DNA of 64,000 nucleotides, from assembly GCF_021531665.1 (NCBI RefSeq), contig NZ_JADYUH010000002.1, positions 104,487-168,486 of the forward strand, written 5' to 3'. Source of the stretch: Prevotellamassilia timonensis. Its GTDB lineage: Bacteria; Bacteroidota; Bacteroidia; Bacteroidales; Bacteroidaceae. Made by a program: the position numbers and the translations under genes. Under the pieces are notes generated by a model that did not search any database, was not told the origin of the DNA, and worked only from the letters and a program-made list of their open reading frames with translations. Below, piece after piece: positions 53,838 to 62,663 of this stretch (the first letter of the stretch is position 1; every line of letters starts with the position of its first letter).

Positions 53838-55688
53838 TCATTGTGGCGCCAGCACCTGCATTTCACAACTTTTGCAAAGGAAACGAAGCGGAAAGCGGCG
53901 ACCATCGGGAAGAGAAAGGCTGAGCGGTTCTTTCGCTTCGCGTGCCTTTTCACCGTCGCGAAGCAGACAGAGCCCCAACTCGCGACGAATGCAGTGGCGG
54001 CAGGTCATCAGCACCAATGGGTCCTTCTCCGGTCGTTGCAGTTCCAAAGCCGGTTCCACCGATGAGGCACCGTGGGCGAGGTGAAACTCGCGGGAGAAGG
54101 CGTTGGAAATGTTGGCGGAGAAGGGGAGAGCGGCTGGCATTCGCTGTTTCAGAAGTTCGTGGTTGGGTGAACCTGCGGGTTCTGCCCGATGACTTCGTGC
54201 CGTTGCTTCCTCAAGGCTGCGAATCGCCTCGCGGCGCCACGAGGTCAGGACAGAGGCGGGAATGAAATGCGTGCCGTCCGGAAGGAGACGGATGGTGCGA
54301 GCTTCGTAAATCGTGTCGCCCAGACGGGAGAGCGTTCGTCGCACGGCTTCCGACTGCGAGGTGCGCGCTTCCTGGTGCGAGTGAGTGAAGGAGCACGTCA
54401 CGCTTCTGCCCAATTCGTCCGCGAGGCTGAGCGAGAAGCCGTCGCTCGTGGCTTGCAACGTCATGTCCAGTGCCAAACGACGCTCCGCCGTCGGGCGGGC
54501 AAGCGTCAGTTCCATGGCGTGGTCAAGACTTCTGTGGAGCATCGTCCCGGGTTGCAGGGAAGGCATCGACGCCGGAAACAACGTCGTTCCGTTTTCCACG
54601 CGGTTCAGACGAAAACCTCGGAAAGTGCCGTCGGGAGCCAGGAAGCATAGCCCGTCGCCCGCTTGCAAAGGCGGCGTATTGGGCAGGGGCGACACTGTGA
54701 GGCTGCGTGCAGCCACGTTTTTGACCTTTGCCACCGCAGGACCGATGGCTTTCGGCGTGTGGAAACTCGCGATGGAGCGGTGAGGGCTGCCGTGGAGAAA
54801 ATAGTCTGTGAAGCCACGGTTGAAACTTCGCGCTACGTCCGGTGTGAAGTCGCAGGTCACCCTGCCCGCCGAGGCGCGGCAGAAGTCTTGTGAACGACGT
54901 GAGAGAATCTCGTCGATGCGTTGCCGATAGAAAGCCGTCACGTTTTTCACATAGTTCACGTCCTTCAAGCGTCCCTCAATCTTGAAAGAGGTGACGCCTG
55001 CATCCATCATCTCCTCCAGCGAGTTGGAACGATTCATGTCGCGCAGCGAAAGCAGATGTTTGTTTTGCGCCAACAACCGCCCGTTTCCATCGGTCAAATC
55101 AAAAGCCAGCCGACAAAACTGGGCACAACAGCCGCGGTTCGCCGAGCGTTGGAAACAATGCTGAGAGGCATAGCAGCGACCGCTGTAGCTGACACACAAA
55201 GCGCCATGAACAAACGCTTCGAGCGGCACGCTCACCGTTTTCGAAATCTCGCCAATCTCCTTCAACGAAAGTTCTCTCGCCACCACCAGACGGGTGAAAC
55301 CGGCAGCCTCCAACAAAGCCGCCTTCTCCGGCGTGGTGATGTCGGTTTGCGTGGAGGCATGAAGCGCAATTGGGGGAAGCGACATGGTCAGATAGGCGAA
55401 GTCCTGCACGATGAGCGCATCGGCGCCTGCTTCATAAATATCCTTGACCAGCGCCTCGGCACGCTTCAACTCGTCGTCGAAGAGAATTGTGTTGAGGGTG
55501 ACATAGACCTTCGCGCCGAAGGGGTGGGCGAAGCGACAGAGACGTTCAATGTCAGCCACGCTGTTGCCGGCTGCGGCGCGTGCCCCGAAGCCCGGTCCGC
55601 CGATATAGACGGCGTCGACACCGTGGCGCACGGCTTCGATGCCGATGTCAGCAGTGCGTGCGGGAGAGAGAAGTTCAATGGGAGTCAT
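53838..55688 (-). CDS. U32 family protein (RlhA/TrhP-type RNA hydroxylation)
   Basis: This 616-aa protein carries the U32 core (about 1-330): LLSPARTADIGIEAVRHGVD at about 5-24, VYIGGPGFGARA, GADALIVQDFAY (about 88-99) and the cysteine-rich signature SGRCYASQHCFQRSANRGCC then AQFCR at about 169-193. The C-terminal half adds beta-barrel domains, as in the longer 'collagenase-like' members. E. coli relatives act in hydroxylation of 23S rRNA C2501 (RlhA) or tRNA U34 (TrhP). Length favours RlhA, but I cannot tell which. A final CSKSC-like motif (LCKSCEMQVLAPQ) is at the C-terminus. It lies 19 bp downstream of menC-menE. Confidence 0.9.
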   Translation of the reverse strand: MTPIELLSPARTADIGIEAVRHGVDAVYIGGPGFGARAAAGNSVADIERLCRFAHPFGAKVYVTLNTILFDDELKRAEALVKDIYEAGADALIVQDFAYLTMSLPPIALHASTQTDITTPEKAALLEAAGFTRLVVARELSLKEIGEISKTVSVPLEAFVHGALCVSYSGRCYASQHCFQRSANRGCCAQFCRLAFDLTDGNGRLLAQNKHLLSLRDMNRSNSLEEMMDAGVTSFKIEGRLKDVNYVKNVTAFYRQRIDEILSRRSQDFCRASAGRVTCDFTPDVARSFNRGFTDYFLHGSPHRSIASFHTPKAIGPAVAKVKNVAARSLTVSPLPNTPPLQAGDGLCFLAPDGTFRGFRLNRVENGTTLFPASMPSLQPGTMLHRSLDHAMELTLARPTAERRLALDMTLQATSDGFSLSLADELGRSVTCSFTHSHQEARTSQSEAVRRTLSRLGDTIYEARTIRLLPDGTHFIPASVLTSWRREAIRSLEEATARSHRAEPAGSPNHELLKQRMPAALPFSANISNAFSREFHLAHGASSVEPALELQRPEKDPLVLMTCRHCIRRELGLCLLRDGEKAREAKEPLSLSLPDGRRFPLRFLCKSCEMQVLAPQ

Positions 55689-55707
55689 GGATATCTAAGC
55701 GTGAAGT

Positions 55708-57822
55708 TCAAGAATCGGCTTTGGGACTGAGTTTCAGAGCCAGCCGTTTTGCCTCGGCGCGCGCCGGTTTTCCGGTGTCGGTGAAAGGAAGACGCGGGAC
55801 GGCGACAAAGCGGCGCGGGACGGCGTGAGGGGGCAGCAGATGGCGACAAAGCGTGTCCAAAGTGGCTGTTTCCATGCCCTCGCGCGGCTCAAAGAGCAAT
55901 GTCACCGCTTCGCCGAGACGTTCGTCGGGAAGGGAGGTGATGAAAAAACGAACCGGCAGAGAAGCGAGTCGGGTTTCCAGTTCCTCGATGCGAAGTTTCA
56001 GCCCGCCCGAACAAATGACGTTGTCGCGGCGACCGAGGATGCGAAAACTTCCGTCGCCCGATATTTCCGCCAAGTCGTTGGTCGTGAGCGCGCCGTCGGT
56101 GATGCCCGGGGCGTCGATGATCAGCGTTCCTTCCGAAGAAAGAGAGAGACGAACGCCGGGGAGAGGACGATAGGTCTCCAAAGCCTGTGGACCGTTGAGA
56201 CGGCGGAGGGCGATGTGCGAAAGAGTCTCCGTCATGCCGTAGCTGCTCCACACCTCATTAGGGAAGTCGCGCAGTTCCTCCTCCAAAGTGGGCGAAATGG
56301 AACCGCCGCCGATGAGAAGACGGCGAATGCGACGAAGCAGGCGGCGGTCATGGGGCGAGCGAAGACTCTCAAAGACTTGCATCGGTGTCATGGCTGCGAA
56401 GAAGGGAGCGTCGTGGAGTGTCGCAAGCGGACGAGACGAGGGGCAAACCGCACGAAGCGAAAGCGAACCCACGAGCGAACGAACCACCATCATTTGTCCC
56501 GCAATGAATTTCAGCGGCAGGCAGAGCAGGGCGGTCGAACCGTTCGGAATTCGGAGGAAACGAAGCGTAGCCTCCGCGCTGCGAACCATCCGTTTTTTTT
56601 CGACGCTGAGGCGTTGCGGCTGTCCGGTGCTTCCCGAAGTCTGCACGCTCAAGGAGGGTTCTGCATTCAAAAACGTGTGGCGGAAGTGGGCTGCTTCGCG
56701 GTTGAATTCTCTTTGGTCAGGAGTTCCGCACCACATGCGCTCTCCCTCCAAAGAAAGCGGTGCGCCGCTGAAGTTGGTGACGAAAAGACTGCCCGTGCCC
56801 AGTCCCTGGGGAAAGGAAAGGGCGGGGTGGTCAGGATGGAAATGTTCGTGAAGCGCTGCAGTCCACTGGGCAATCGCGTTGAGCCCGATGTTGGACTCCA
56901 AGGCGCTGGTCACCCAATAGCCCACCTCTCTCTCGCGTGCCAGCGAAATCCACTCTTCCGCGCCGGTGAAGCCGCCGTGTAGCGTCGGCTTGAGGACGAG
57001 AAACTGAGGGCGCACGGTGTCAAGCAGGGCTTTTTTCTCTTCCGGCAGATGAACTCCGATGAGTTCTTCGTCAAGCGCGATGGGAATCGGAGTTTTTTGG
57101 CAGAGTTCCGCCAAGGCTTTCCATTGCCCTTGACGAATGGGCTGTTCGATGCTGTGAATCCGAAACGGTTCAAGTTGGTGCAAACGCTGCAAAGCCTCCG
57201 TCACGGAGAAGCCCCCGTTGGCGTCCAGCCTCAATTCCACGTCCGAGGCGCTGAAGCGTGCTCGCAGCGTGCGAATGAGTGAGAGTTCACTGTCAAAATC
57301 CAATGCCCCGATTTTCAGCTTCACACAGTGAAATCCTTGTTCCAGCTTTTCTTCCATTCTTTGCAGCATCTCTTCCTGCGACCCCATCCAAACAAGTCCG
57401 TTGATGGGAATGCTGTTCTCTCCGGAGGTGAAAGTGGACGGGAAAAGGTGCAGATGGTCTCCGCGCAGTGAGGCTGCCGCGGAGAAAAACGCTGTCTCCA
57501 ATCCCATCTTCATGGAAGGGCAATCACGAAGTGCGGACAAGTCTGCGGACTGTCCGCTTCGTTCCAGGTCTTGGCAGACGGAGCGAAGGCGCTGTTCGTA
57601 GGTTTCATCATAGTCCGCACTGAGGTCGTGGAGCGGAGCACACTCGCCCAACCCCGTGAAGTGGAGGGTGGGGGAGGCGGAGGAAAGAACCACGCGCCAG
57701 AGCCGTCGGGTGAGATAGACCCCTCGGGAGGTGCCTGCCGGCTTTTTGAAAGTCAGCGTGGTGGGCACGACGCGGAGGCGGAACGGCGGCAGGGTGGGGA
57801 GAACGGTGAAGGGAGCGTCCAT
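55708..57822 (-). CDS. menC-menE: Fused o-succinylbenzoate synthase and OSB-CoA ligase
   Basis: This single 704-aa protein joins two enzymes. The MenC part (about 1-360, enolase superfamily) has the KLKIG pair (K168, K170), D200 (LDANGG), E226 (SIEQP), D251 (ALDEEL) and K278 (VLKPTLHGG), the expected metal ligands and acid-base lysines. The MenE part (about 385-704, adenylate-forming) has TSGSTGQPQ at 395-403, WSSYGMTETLSHIAL, TTNDLAEISGDGSFRILGRR and a C-terminal PFTDTGKPAR lysine region. It makes OSB from SHCHC and then OSB-CoA with ATP. No frameshift or stop separates the halves. menB lies 18 bp upstream. Confidence 0.93.
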   Translation of the reverse strand: MDAPFTVLPTLPPFRLRVVPTTLTFKKPAGTSRGVYLTRRLWRVVLSSASPTLHFTGLGECAPLHDLSADYDETYEQRLRSVCQDLERSGQSADLSALRDCPSMKMGLETAFFSAAASLRGDHLHLFPSTFTSGENSIPINGLVWMGSQEEMLQRMEEKLEQGFHCVKLKIGALDFDSELSLIRTLRARFSASDVELRLDANGGFSVTEALQRLHQLEPFRIHSIEQPIRQGQWKALAELCQKTPIPIALDEELIGVHLPEEKKALLDTVRPQFLVLKPTLHGGFTGAEEWISLAREREVGYWVTSALESNIGLNAIAQWTAALHEHFHPDHPALSFPQGLGTGSLFVTNFSGAPLSLEGERMWCGTPDQREFNREAAHFRHTFLNAEPSLSVQTSGSTGQPQRLSVEKKRMVRSAEATLRFLRIPNGSTALLCLPLKFIAGQMMVVRSLVGSLSLRAVCPSSRPLATLHDAPFFAAMTPMQVFESLRSPHDRRLLRRIRRLLIGGGSISPTLEEELRDFPNEVWSSYGMTETLSHIALRRLNGPQALETYRPLPGVRLSLSSEGTLIIDAPGITDGALTTNDLAEISGDGSFRILGRRDNVICSGGLKLRIEELETRLASLPVRFFITSLPDERLGEAVTLLFEPREGMETATLDTLCRHLLPPHAVPRRFVAVPRLPFTDTGKPARAEAKRLALKLSPKADS

Positions 57823-57840
57823 GGCGTGGGAAAAGAGTCA

Positions 57841-58647
57841 TCAGAAATTGCGTGAGAATTTCGGCTTACGTTTCTCCAAGAAAGCGCGGCCACCTTCTTG
57901 GGCTTCGTCCAACATGTAGTAGAGCATCGTTGCGTCGCCTGCAAGTTGCTGAATGCCAGCCTGTCCGTCCAGTTCCGCGTTGAGACCCGCTTTAATCATT
58001 CGGAGGGCGAGGGGAGAGAGTTCCATCATTCTTTCTGCCCATTCCACCGCCTCGTCTTCCAGACGGTCAAAGGGCACGACTTTGTTCACCATTCCCATGC
58101 GCTCCGCCTCCGCTGCATCATACTGCCGACAGAGGAACCAAATCTCGCGCGCTTTTTTCTGCCCCACGATGCGAGCCAGATAGGACGCGCCGAAACCAGC
58201 ATCAAAGGAACCCACTTTCGGTCCCGTCTGACCGAAGATGGCATTCTCGGAAGCGATGGTCAGGTCGCAGACAAGGTGAAGCACGTGACCGCCACCGATG
58301 GCGTAGCCGTTCACCATGGCAATGACCGGCTTCGGCAGCGTTCGTATTTGTTTCTGCACTTCCAAAACGTTCAGTTTGGGCACGCCGGCGTCGTCCACGT
58401 AGCCGCCGCGACCTTTGACGTGCATGTCGCCTCCGGCGCAAAACGCCTTGTCCCCGGCGCCGGTCAGCAAAACCACGCCCACCTCGCGGTGAGTCGCGCA
58501 GTAGCGGAAGGCATCGGACATTTCAGAGACGGTGAGCGGAGTGAAGGCGTTGCGAAAGCGCGGGCGATTGATGGTGATGCGTGCAATGCCGTTGTAAAGG
58601 TCAAAGCAGATTTCTTCGTAGTCTTTTATTTTTGTCCAAGTTCTCAT
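57841..58647 (-). CDS. menB: 1,4-dihydroxy-2-naphthoyl-CoA synthase
   Basis: At 268 aa this is a crotonase-family enzyme of the right length. Motifs are [20 protein letters not shown] at about 17-36, [17 protein letters not shown] (about 61-77, oxyanion hole), [20 protein letters not shown] (about 112-131), [12 protein letters not shown] (about 143-154) and [19 protein letters not shown] (about 155-173). It cyclises OSB-CoA to DHNA-CoA. It is followed after 18 bp by the menC-menE fusion and preceded by menD (97-bp gap). Confidence 0.96.
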   Translation of the reverse strand: MRTWTKIKDYEEICFDLYNGIARITINRPRFRNAFTPLTVSEMSDAFRYCATHREVGVVLLTGAGDKAFCAGGDMHVKGRGGYVDDAGVPKLNVLEVQKQIRTLPKPVIAMVNGYAIGGGHVLHLVCDLTIASENAIFGQTGPKVGSFDAGFGASYLARIVGQKKAREIWFLCRQYDAAEAERMGMVNKVVPFDRLEDEAVEWAERMMELSPLALRMIKAGLNAELDGQAGIQQLAGDATMLYYMLDEAQEGGRAFLEKRKPKFSRNF

Positions 58648-58744
58648 GAGAAATAAGGATGGTTTTTGAATGATTGTCTATAAATAAAGAGGTATGGTTT
58701 CGGAGAGGTCAGCGGCTGGTATATATATAATAAGGTGTGGTTTC

Positions 58745-60394
58745 CTATGTCTCGGCGTAAGCCTTGACTTCCAGCAGACGGGCGACGGGGCTTTCCGCCA
58801 GCCACTGTTTGAACACGGATTCCTTGCAGTTCGGGGGCAACAACTCCTGGTGGCTCACGCCGAAACTTTGGGCGATTCCACGGGCGGAGAAACCTTTGCT
58901 GCGAGCAGCCACAAAGGCATCGCGGGCAGGGGAGTCAGCCAGTCCGGGGAGTCCGTTGAAGATGCTGCCGCCGGCATCGTTGAAGAGGAGAATGCGAAGG
59001 TTCGATGGGAGATGCGTGTTCCAAAGAGCGTTGGCATCGTAGAAGAAACTCAAATCGCCGATGACCACCACGTGAAGTCCGTCGCCTTTCATGGCGCAGC
59101 CCACGGCTGTCGAAAGGCTGCCCTCAATTCCGTTCACGCCGCGGTTGCAAAAGATGGGGAAACTGCCGGCTTCAAAAACTCGCGAGGCAGCACGGACGGC
59201 AGAACTGTTTGCCAGATGAAGCGTGAAATCGGTTCGTGAAGAAAGGGCATCGCGCAGGGAAAGAAGCACGCGCTCTAAGGGAGTTCTTTCCGCGTCTGAT
59301 TGGGCAAGTGCACTTTGGCGTTTGTCCAGCTCCCGTGACGCGCTCAGCACCTTCGGGTTTTGAGCGGGCAACAGGCGGTTGAGCTGTGAGAGCACCGGAA
59401 GGGCAGGAGATTCAATGAAGGTGTCAAGGTGGCAGAACGTGTCGGTGTTTTCGGGTTCCAAACCGATGCGAATCACACGGCAATCCGTCTCACGCAGCAA
59501 TCTCTTGAAACGCTTGTGCACGAAGTTCCCGCCCACCTGAATGACCAAATCGGGAATCAGTTCCTTCTCGTCAGTTCCCAAACCGTCAAAGACGTTCATT
59601 CGGAAACTCGGGCGAGCCCCGGAGAGAATCTCGGGAAGGACGAGCAAGCGGTGCTCGCGCTCCAGCGTGTCCACCTCAGCCGTCAAATCTCCCTGCTCAT
59701 ATTGCCCCATGCACAATGCGGGAAGCCGTGCTTGACGAATGGCGTCCAACAGTTCGTGAGGAAGAGGAATGGAAGAATAGGTTCTCAGACGACGGAACGT
59801 TCTTTCTCGTGGCAATTCGTCCACGGTGAACTGAAAAAGCGGCTCGTCAATGGGCACGTTGAGGTGAGCCGGACCTCCCCCGTGTTGGCTCAGTTGACAG
59901 AACGCCTCGTTGATGGCGCGGTTGTTCTGAAGGCGCGTCTTTTCATCGTAGGGCGTTCCGGCGGGCAGACACAGCAGCTGCTGCGTCGGACAGTAGGAGT
60001 GGAACGCTCCGTTCTGCACCAGCGTTTGCCCGTCGGTTTGTCCGATTTGCCACACCGGGCGGTCTGCAGAAATGACCAGCAGAGGAATGTGGCGGAAATA
60101 AGCCTCCGCCACAGCCGGCAGACAAGCCAGCACGGCAGAGCCCGAGGTGACGCAAACCGCAGTGAGGGCTGCGTCGCCATTGGCAAGTGCCAGTCCCAAC
60201 GCCACGAATCCCGCGCTGCGCTCATCGGTCACGGGATGGAGTCGCACACGCTGTGGATGGTTCTCTGCCAAAAGGTGGAGGTTGTGAACAATGATGCCGT
60301 TGCGCGAGCCGGGGCAAACGACCACGTCGCATGAACCCCGGGTGAGGAGCAAGGAGGTCAACTGATTGACTTGTGGAGTGTTTGAGTAGGGCAA
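58745..60394 (-). CDS. menD: 2-succinyl-5-enolpyruvyl-6-hydroxy-3-cyclohexene-1-carboxylate (SEPHCHC) synthase
   Basis: This 549-aa thiamine-diphosphate enzyme begins MPYSNTPQVNQLTSLLLTRG. Motifs are CPGSRNGIIVHNL (about 27-39), VTDERSAGFVALGLAL with the cofactor-activating Glu (about 56-71), SGSAVLACLPAVAEAY (about 85-100) and GDLSFFYDANALWN near 436. It joins isochorismate and 2-oxoglutarate. Its promoter side is separated from menF by a family B/A nested repeat (60410-60651), which may weaken coupling. Confidence 0.95.
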   Translation of the reverse strand: MPYSNTPQVNQLTSLLLTRGSCDVVVCPGSRNGIIVHNLHLLAENHPQRVRLHPVTDERSAGFVALGLALANGDAALTAVCVTSGSAVLACLPAVAEAYFRHIPLLVISADRPVWQIGQTDGQTLVQNGAFHSYCPTQQLLCLPAGTPYDEKTRLQNNRAINEAFCQLSQHGGGPAHLNVPIDEPLFQFTVDELPRERTFRRLRTYSSIPLPHELLDAIRQARLPALCMGQYEQGDLTAEVDTLEREHRLLVLPEILSGARPSFRMNVFDGLGTDEKELIPDLVIQVGGNFVHKRFKRLLRETDCRVIRIGLEPENTDTFCHLDTFIESPALPVLSQLNRLLPAQNPKVLSASRELDKRQSALAQSDAERTPLERVLLSLRDALSSRTDFTLHLANSSAVRAASRVFEAGSFPIFCNRGVNGIEGSLSTAVGCAMKGDGLHVVVIGDLSFFYDANALWNTHLPSNLRILLFNDAGGSIFNGLPGLADSPARDAFVAARSKGFSARGIAQSFGVSHQELLPPNCKESVFKQWLAESPVARLLEVKAYAET

Positions 60395-60409
60395 GGGAGT
60401 CAGGATTAT

Positions 60410-60651
60410 GGGGTGTTCTATAAATTACGGGATAAGGAACGTTCAAAAGAAAGTGCTTACGTTTTCAACCTAATTTTTAGTAATCCTTAAAAAATAACCT
60501 GCATCATCTTTGAAAATCTTTTCGTTCCATATTTCCTCCCTCATCAGTCACATAGCTACGGCTATGCTCCTTCTTCGGGTGAAAATCTGCCCTCGAAAAT
60601 GTCATTCAAATCTGACGCAACTTATTATTTTCATATTACTTAGAACACCCC
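60410..60651 (+). mobile_element. Family B element, short form, carrying a nested family A element, in the men operon
   Basis: B ends GGGGTGTTCT (60410) and AGAACACCCC (to 60651); flanking TTAT on both sides (60406-60409, 60652-60655) is a clean 4-bp duplication. The A element 60480-60639 sits inside with TTA on both sides. Removing A leaves an 80-bp B copy almost identical to the inverse of 12569-12648. Confidence 0.9.
60480..60639. mobile_element. MITE-like element, family A, copy 3 (160 bp)
   Basis: GTAATCCTTAAAAAATAACC ... TTATTTTCATATTAC inside the B element, flanked by TTA. Differs from copy 1 by a few bases over 160. Confidence 0.85.
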
Positions 60652-60662
60652 TTATGTGTGAG

Positions 60663-61691
60663 TCAAGGTTTTGAAAAAAGGCTTCGCATGGTTGCCATCT
60701 TGCGTCGGGTCTCTTCCCATTCCGTTTCAACGGTGCTTTCCGGCATGATGCCGCCGCCGGCATAGAGAGACGCTCTGTCGCCGATGAGTTCCATGCAACG
60801 CAGTGAGACATAAAGCCTCGTTTCACCGTGAAGAAAAAGCGGACCGCTGAAGCCGGCATAGAAACTCCTTGCATCCGGCTCGGCAAGACGGATGGTGGCT
60901 AAGGCGTTGTCACGCGGCAGTCCGCAAACCGCCGGTGTCGGGTGAAGGAGCGACAGCGTCCGGGTCACAGATTCGGGAGAAGGAAGAGAAAAGCGGAAGT
61001 CCGTGGCGAGGTGTTGCAAGTGGCGGTAGCCTTGGCTGTGCACAGGAGATGTTTCAATTTTCTCCGCCGTTTGTGAGAGGCAGGAGCGGATGAAGTCAGA
61101 AACCACGGCTTGTTCATCCAGGTTCTTGTGGTCCCAAGAGGTGAGGTCTGTCCCTTGGTTGGTTCGCGTCCCAGCCAACGCCACGGAATGCCACTGTTCA
61201 TTCACCTTTTCCAGCAAAGGCTCCGGCGAAGCCACGAGCCACGTGCCTGTTTGCGGCGTGTCCCACAGTGCGACAAAGACGGAAGGATTTTCTTGGCAGG
61301 CTTTCACAAAGAGATGCAGCGGGGAATGCGCCTTCTTCGGCGCAAAACAGAATTCGTGGCGACGAGCCAGCACGATTTTCCGTGTCTCGCCTGATTGCAG
61401 ACTTTGGCTGACGAGGTGAAAGGCGTGCTCGTAGGCTCGTTTCTCCTCCTCACTGTCTTCGGGCAGGAAAAACGAGGAGAGCGCGTTCGCCTCTTTCACT
61501 TCGATTCGGTTGATTTCGTCCGGTTCCAACCAAACCAGCGGGGTCTCGCGAGAGGGTTGAAAAGGGCAAATGACATAGCCTCCTGTCAAGGGCAACTGAG
61601 AGGGAACTTCAAAGGTGCGCGGCGTCAGATTTTGTTTCAGCCGAGTGATGAAGCGTGCGTGGGGTGGACGAAAGAAAACGTAACTCGCCAT
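60663..61691 (-). CDS. menF: Isochorismate synthase
   Basis: This 342-aa protein starts at ATG 61691 (MASYVFFRPPHARFITRLKQ), 2 bp after the mazG stop; an earlier in-frame start overlaps mazG. It carries the chorismate-binding core: SGETRKIVLARRHEF (about 110-124), WLVASPEPLLEKV (about 159-171), HLATDFRFSLPSP (about 226-238) and YAGFSGPLFLHGETRLYVSL (about 277-296), with EWEETRRKM near the end. It isomerises chorismate to isochorismate, the entry to menaquinone. Length is shorter than E. coli MenF (431), as usual in Bacteroidetes. Confidence 0.93.
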   Translation of the reverse strand: MASYVFFRPPHARFITRLKQNLTPRTFEVPSQLPLTGGYVICPFQPSRETPLVWLEPDEINRIEVKEANALSSFFLPEDSEEEKRAYEHAFHLVSQSLQSGETRKIVLARRHEFCFAPKKAHSPLHLFVKACQENPSVFVALWDTPQTGTWLVASPEPLLEKVNEQWHSVALAGTRTNQGTDLTSWDHKNLDEQAVVSDFIRSCLSQTAEKIETSPVHSQGYRHLQHLATDFRFSLPSPESVTRTLSLLHPTPAVCGLPRDNALATIRLAEPDARSFYAGFSGPLFLHGETRLYVSLRCMELIGDRASLYAGGGIMPESTVETEWEETRRKMATMRSLFSKP

Positions 61692-61693
61692 GG

Positions 61694-62494
61694 TCACTTC
61701 TCTTTGGTTTTCGCTTCCTCCCAAATGGCATCCATCTCTGCCAGGGTCATGTCCGTGAGTTGTCTGCCTTTCTTCAAAGTTTTGCTTTCCAGGTAGTTGA
61801 AGCGGTTGATGAACTTTCGGTTGGTTCTTTCAAGGGCGTTGTCGGGATTGATGTGATAGAGGCGGGCAGCGTTGATGAGGCTGAACATGACGTCTCCAAA
61901 TTCTGCCTCCGCCTTGTCTGCGTCCATGTGTTCGACCTCTGCTTCAAACTCGCTGATTTCTTCTTTCACCTTTTCCCAAACCTGACTGCGCTCTTCCCAG
62001 TCAAAACCCACATGGCGCGCTTTGTCCTGAATGCGATAGGCTTTGATGAGTGAGGGCAGGGCAGCCGGCACGCCGGAAAGCACGGTTTTGTTTCCGTCCT
62101 TTTCTTTTTGTTTGAGTTGCTCCCATTGGTCACTGACTTGTGCGGAAGTGGTCACCTCTGATTTCTCGCCGTTGGAAGGCGGGAAAACATGGGGATGACG
62201 GAAAATCAGTTTCTCGCAGAGGCGATTACAAACGTCCGCAATGTCAAACGCTTCCTTCTCGGAGCCGATTTTGGCATAGAAACAAATGTGCAGCAAAACG
62301 TCGCCCAGTTCTTTGCAAATTTCGTGGTCGTTCTGTTGGATGAGAGCGTCGCAGAGTTCATAGACTTCTTCAATGGTGTTGGGACGCAGGCTTTCGTTGG
62401 TTTGCTTCCGGTCCCAGGGACACTTGACGCGTAGTTCGTCCAGCACGTCCAGCAAACGACCGAAAGCCTTCATTTGTTCTTCACGAGTGTTCAT
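61694..62494 (-). CDS. mazG: Nucleoside triphosphate pyrophosphohydrolase
   Basis: This 266-aa protein (MNTREEQMKAFGRLLDVLDE) has two MazG domains. The first has CPWDRKQTNESLRPNTIEEV (about 25-44) with the metal-binding acidic residues in EEVYELCDAL and KELGDVLLHICFYAKI. The second is near 180-230 (EEISEFEAEVE, AEFGDVMFSLINAARLYHIN). It hydrolyses NTPs to NMPs and pyrophosphate and can lower ppGpp. It probably heads a transcript with the men genes, since menF follows after 2 bp. Confidence 0.95.
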   Translation of the reverse strand: MNTREEQMKAFGRLLDVLDELRVKCPWDRKQTNESLRPNTIEEVYELCDALIQQNDHEICKELGDVLLHICFYAKIGSEKEAFDIADVCNRLCEKLIFRHPHVFPPSNGEKSEVTTSAQVSDQWEQLKQKEKDGNKTVLSGVPAALPSLIKAYRIQDKARHVGFDWEERSQVWEKVKEEISEFEAEVEHMDADKAEAEFGDVMFSLINAARLYHINPDNALERTNRKFINRFNYLESKTLKKGRQLTDMTLAEMDAIWEEAKTKEK

Positions 62495-62651
62495 ATATGT
62501 CTAAGATATTTCAAATTCGCAAAAGAAGCAGGAAGGATTTTTGTGGTGAAAGAAAGGGAAACAAAGCCCCGTTTTTCGTCCTTTGCCGCCTTCTTTGCAA
62601 GGATTCTGTAAAAACGTAAAGCAAAATTAGTCAATTCTTCCATATTTCCCC

Positions 62652-62659
62652 TATTTTTG
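62652..62659 (+). promoter_or_regulatory. -7 box immediately before the rnz ATG
   Basis: TATTTTTG ends 4 bases before the ATG at 62664. If real, transcription would begin at or within the start codon, giving a leaderless mRNA. Confidence 0.35.
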
Positions 62660-62663
62660 CCTT

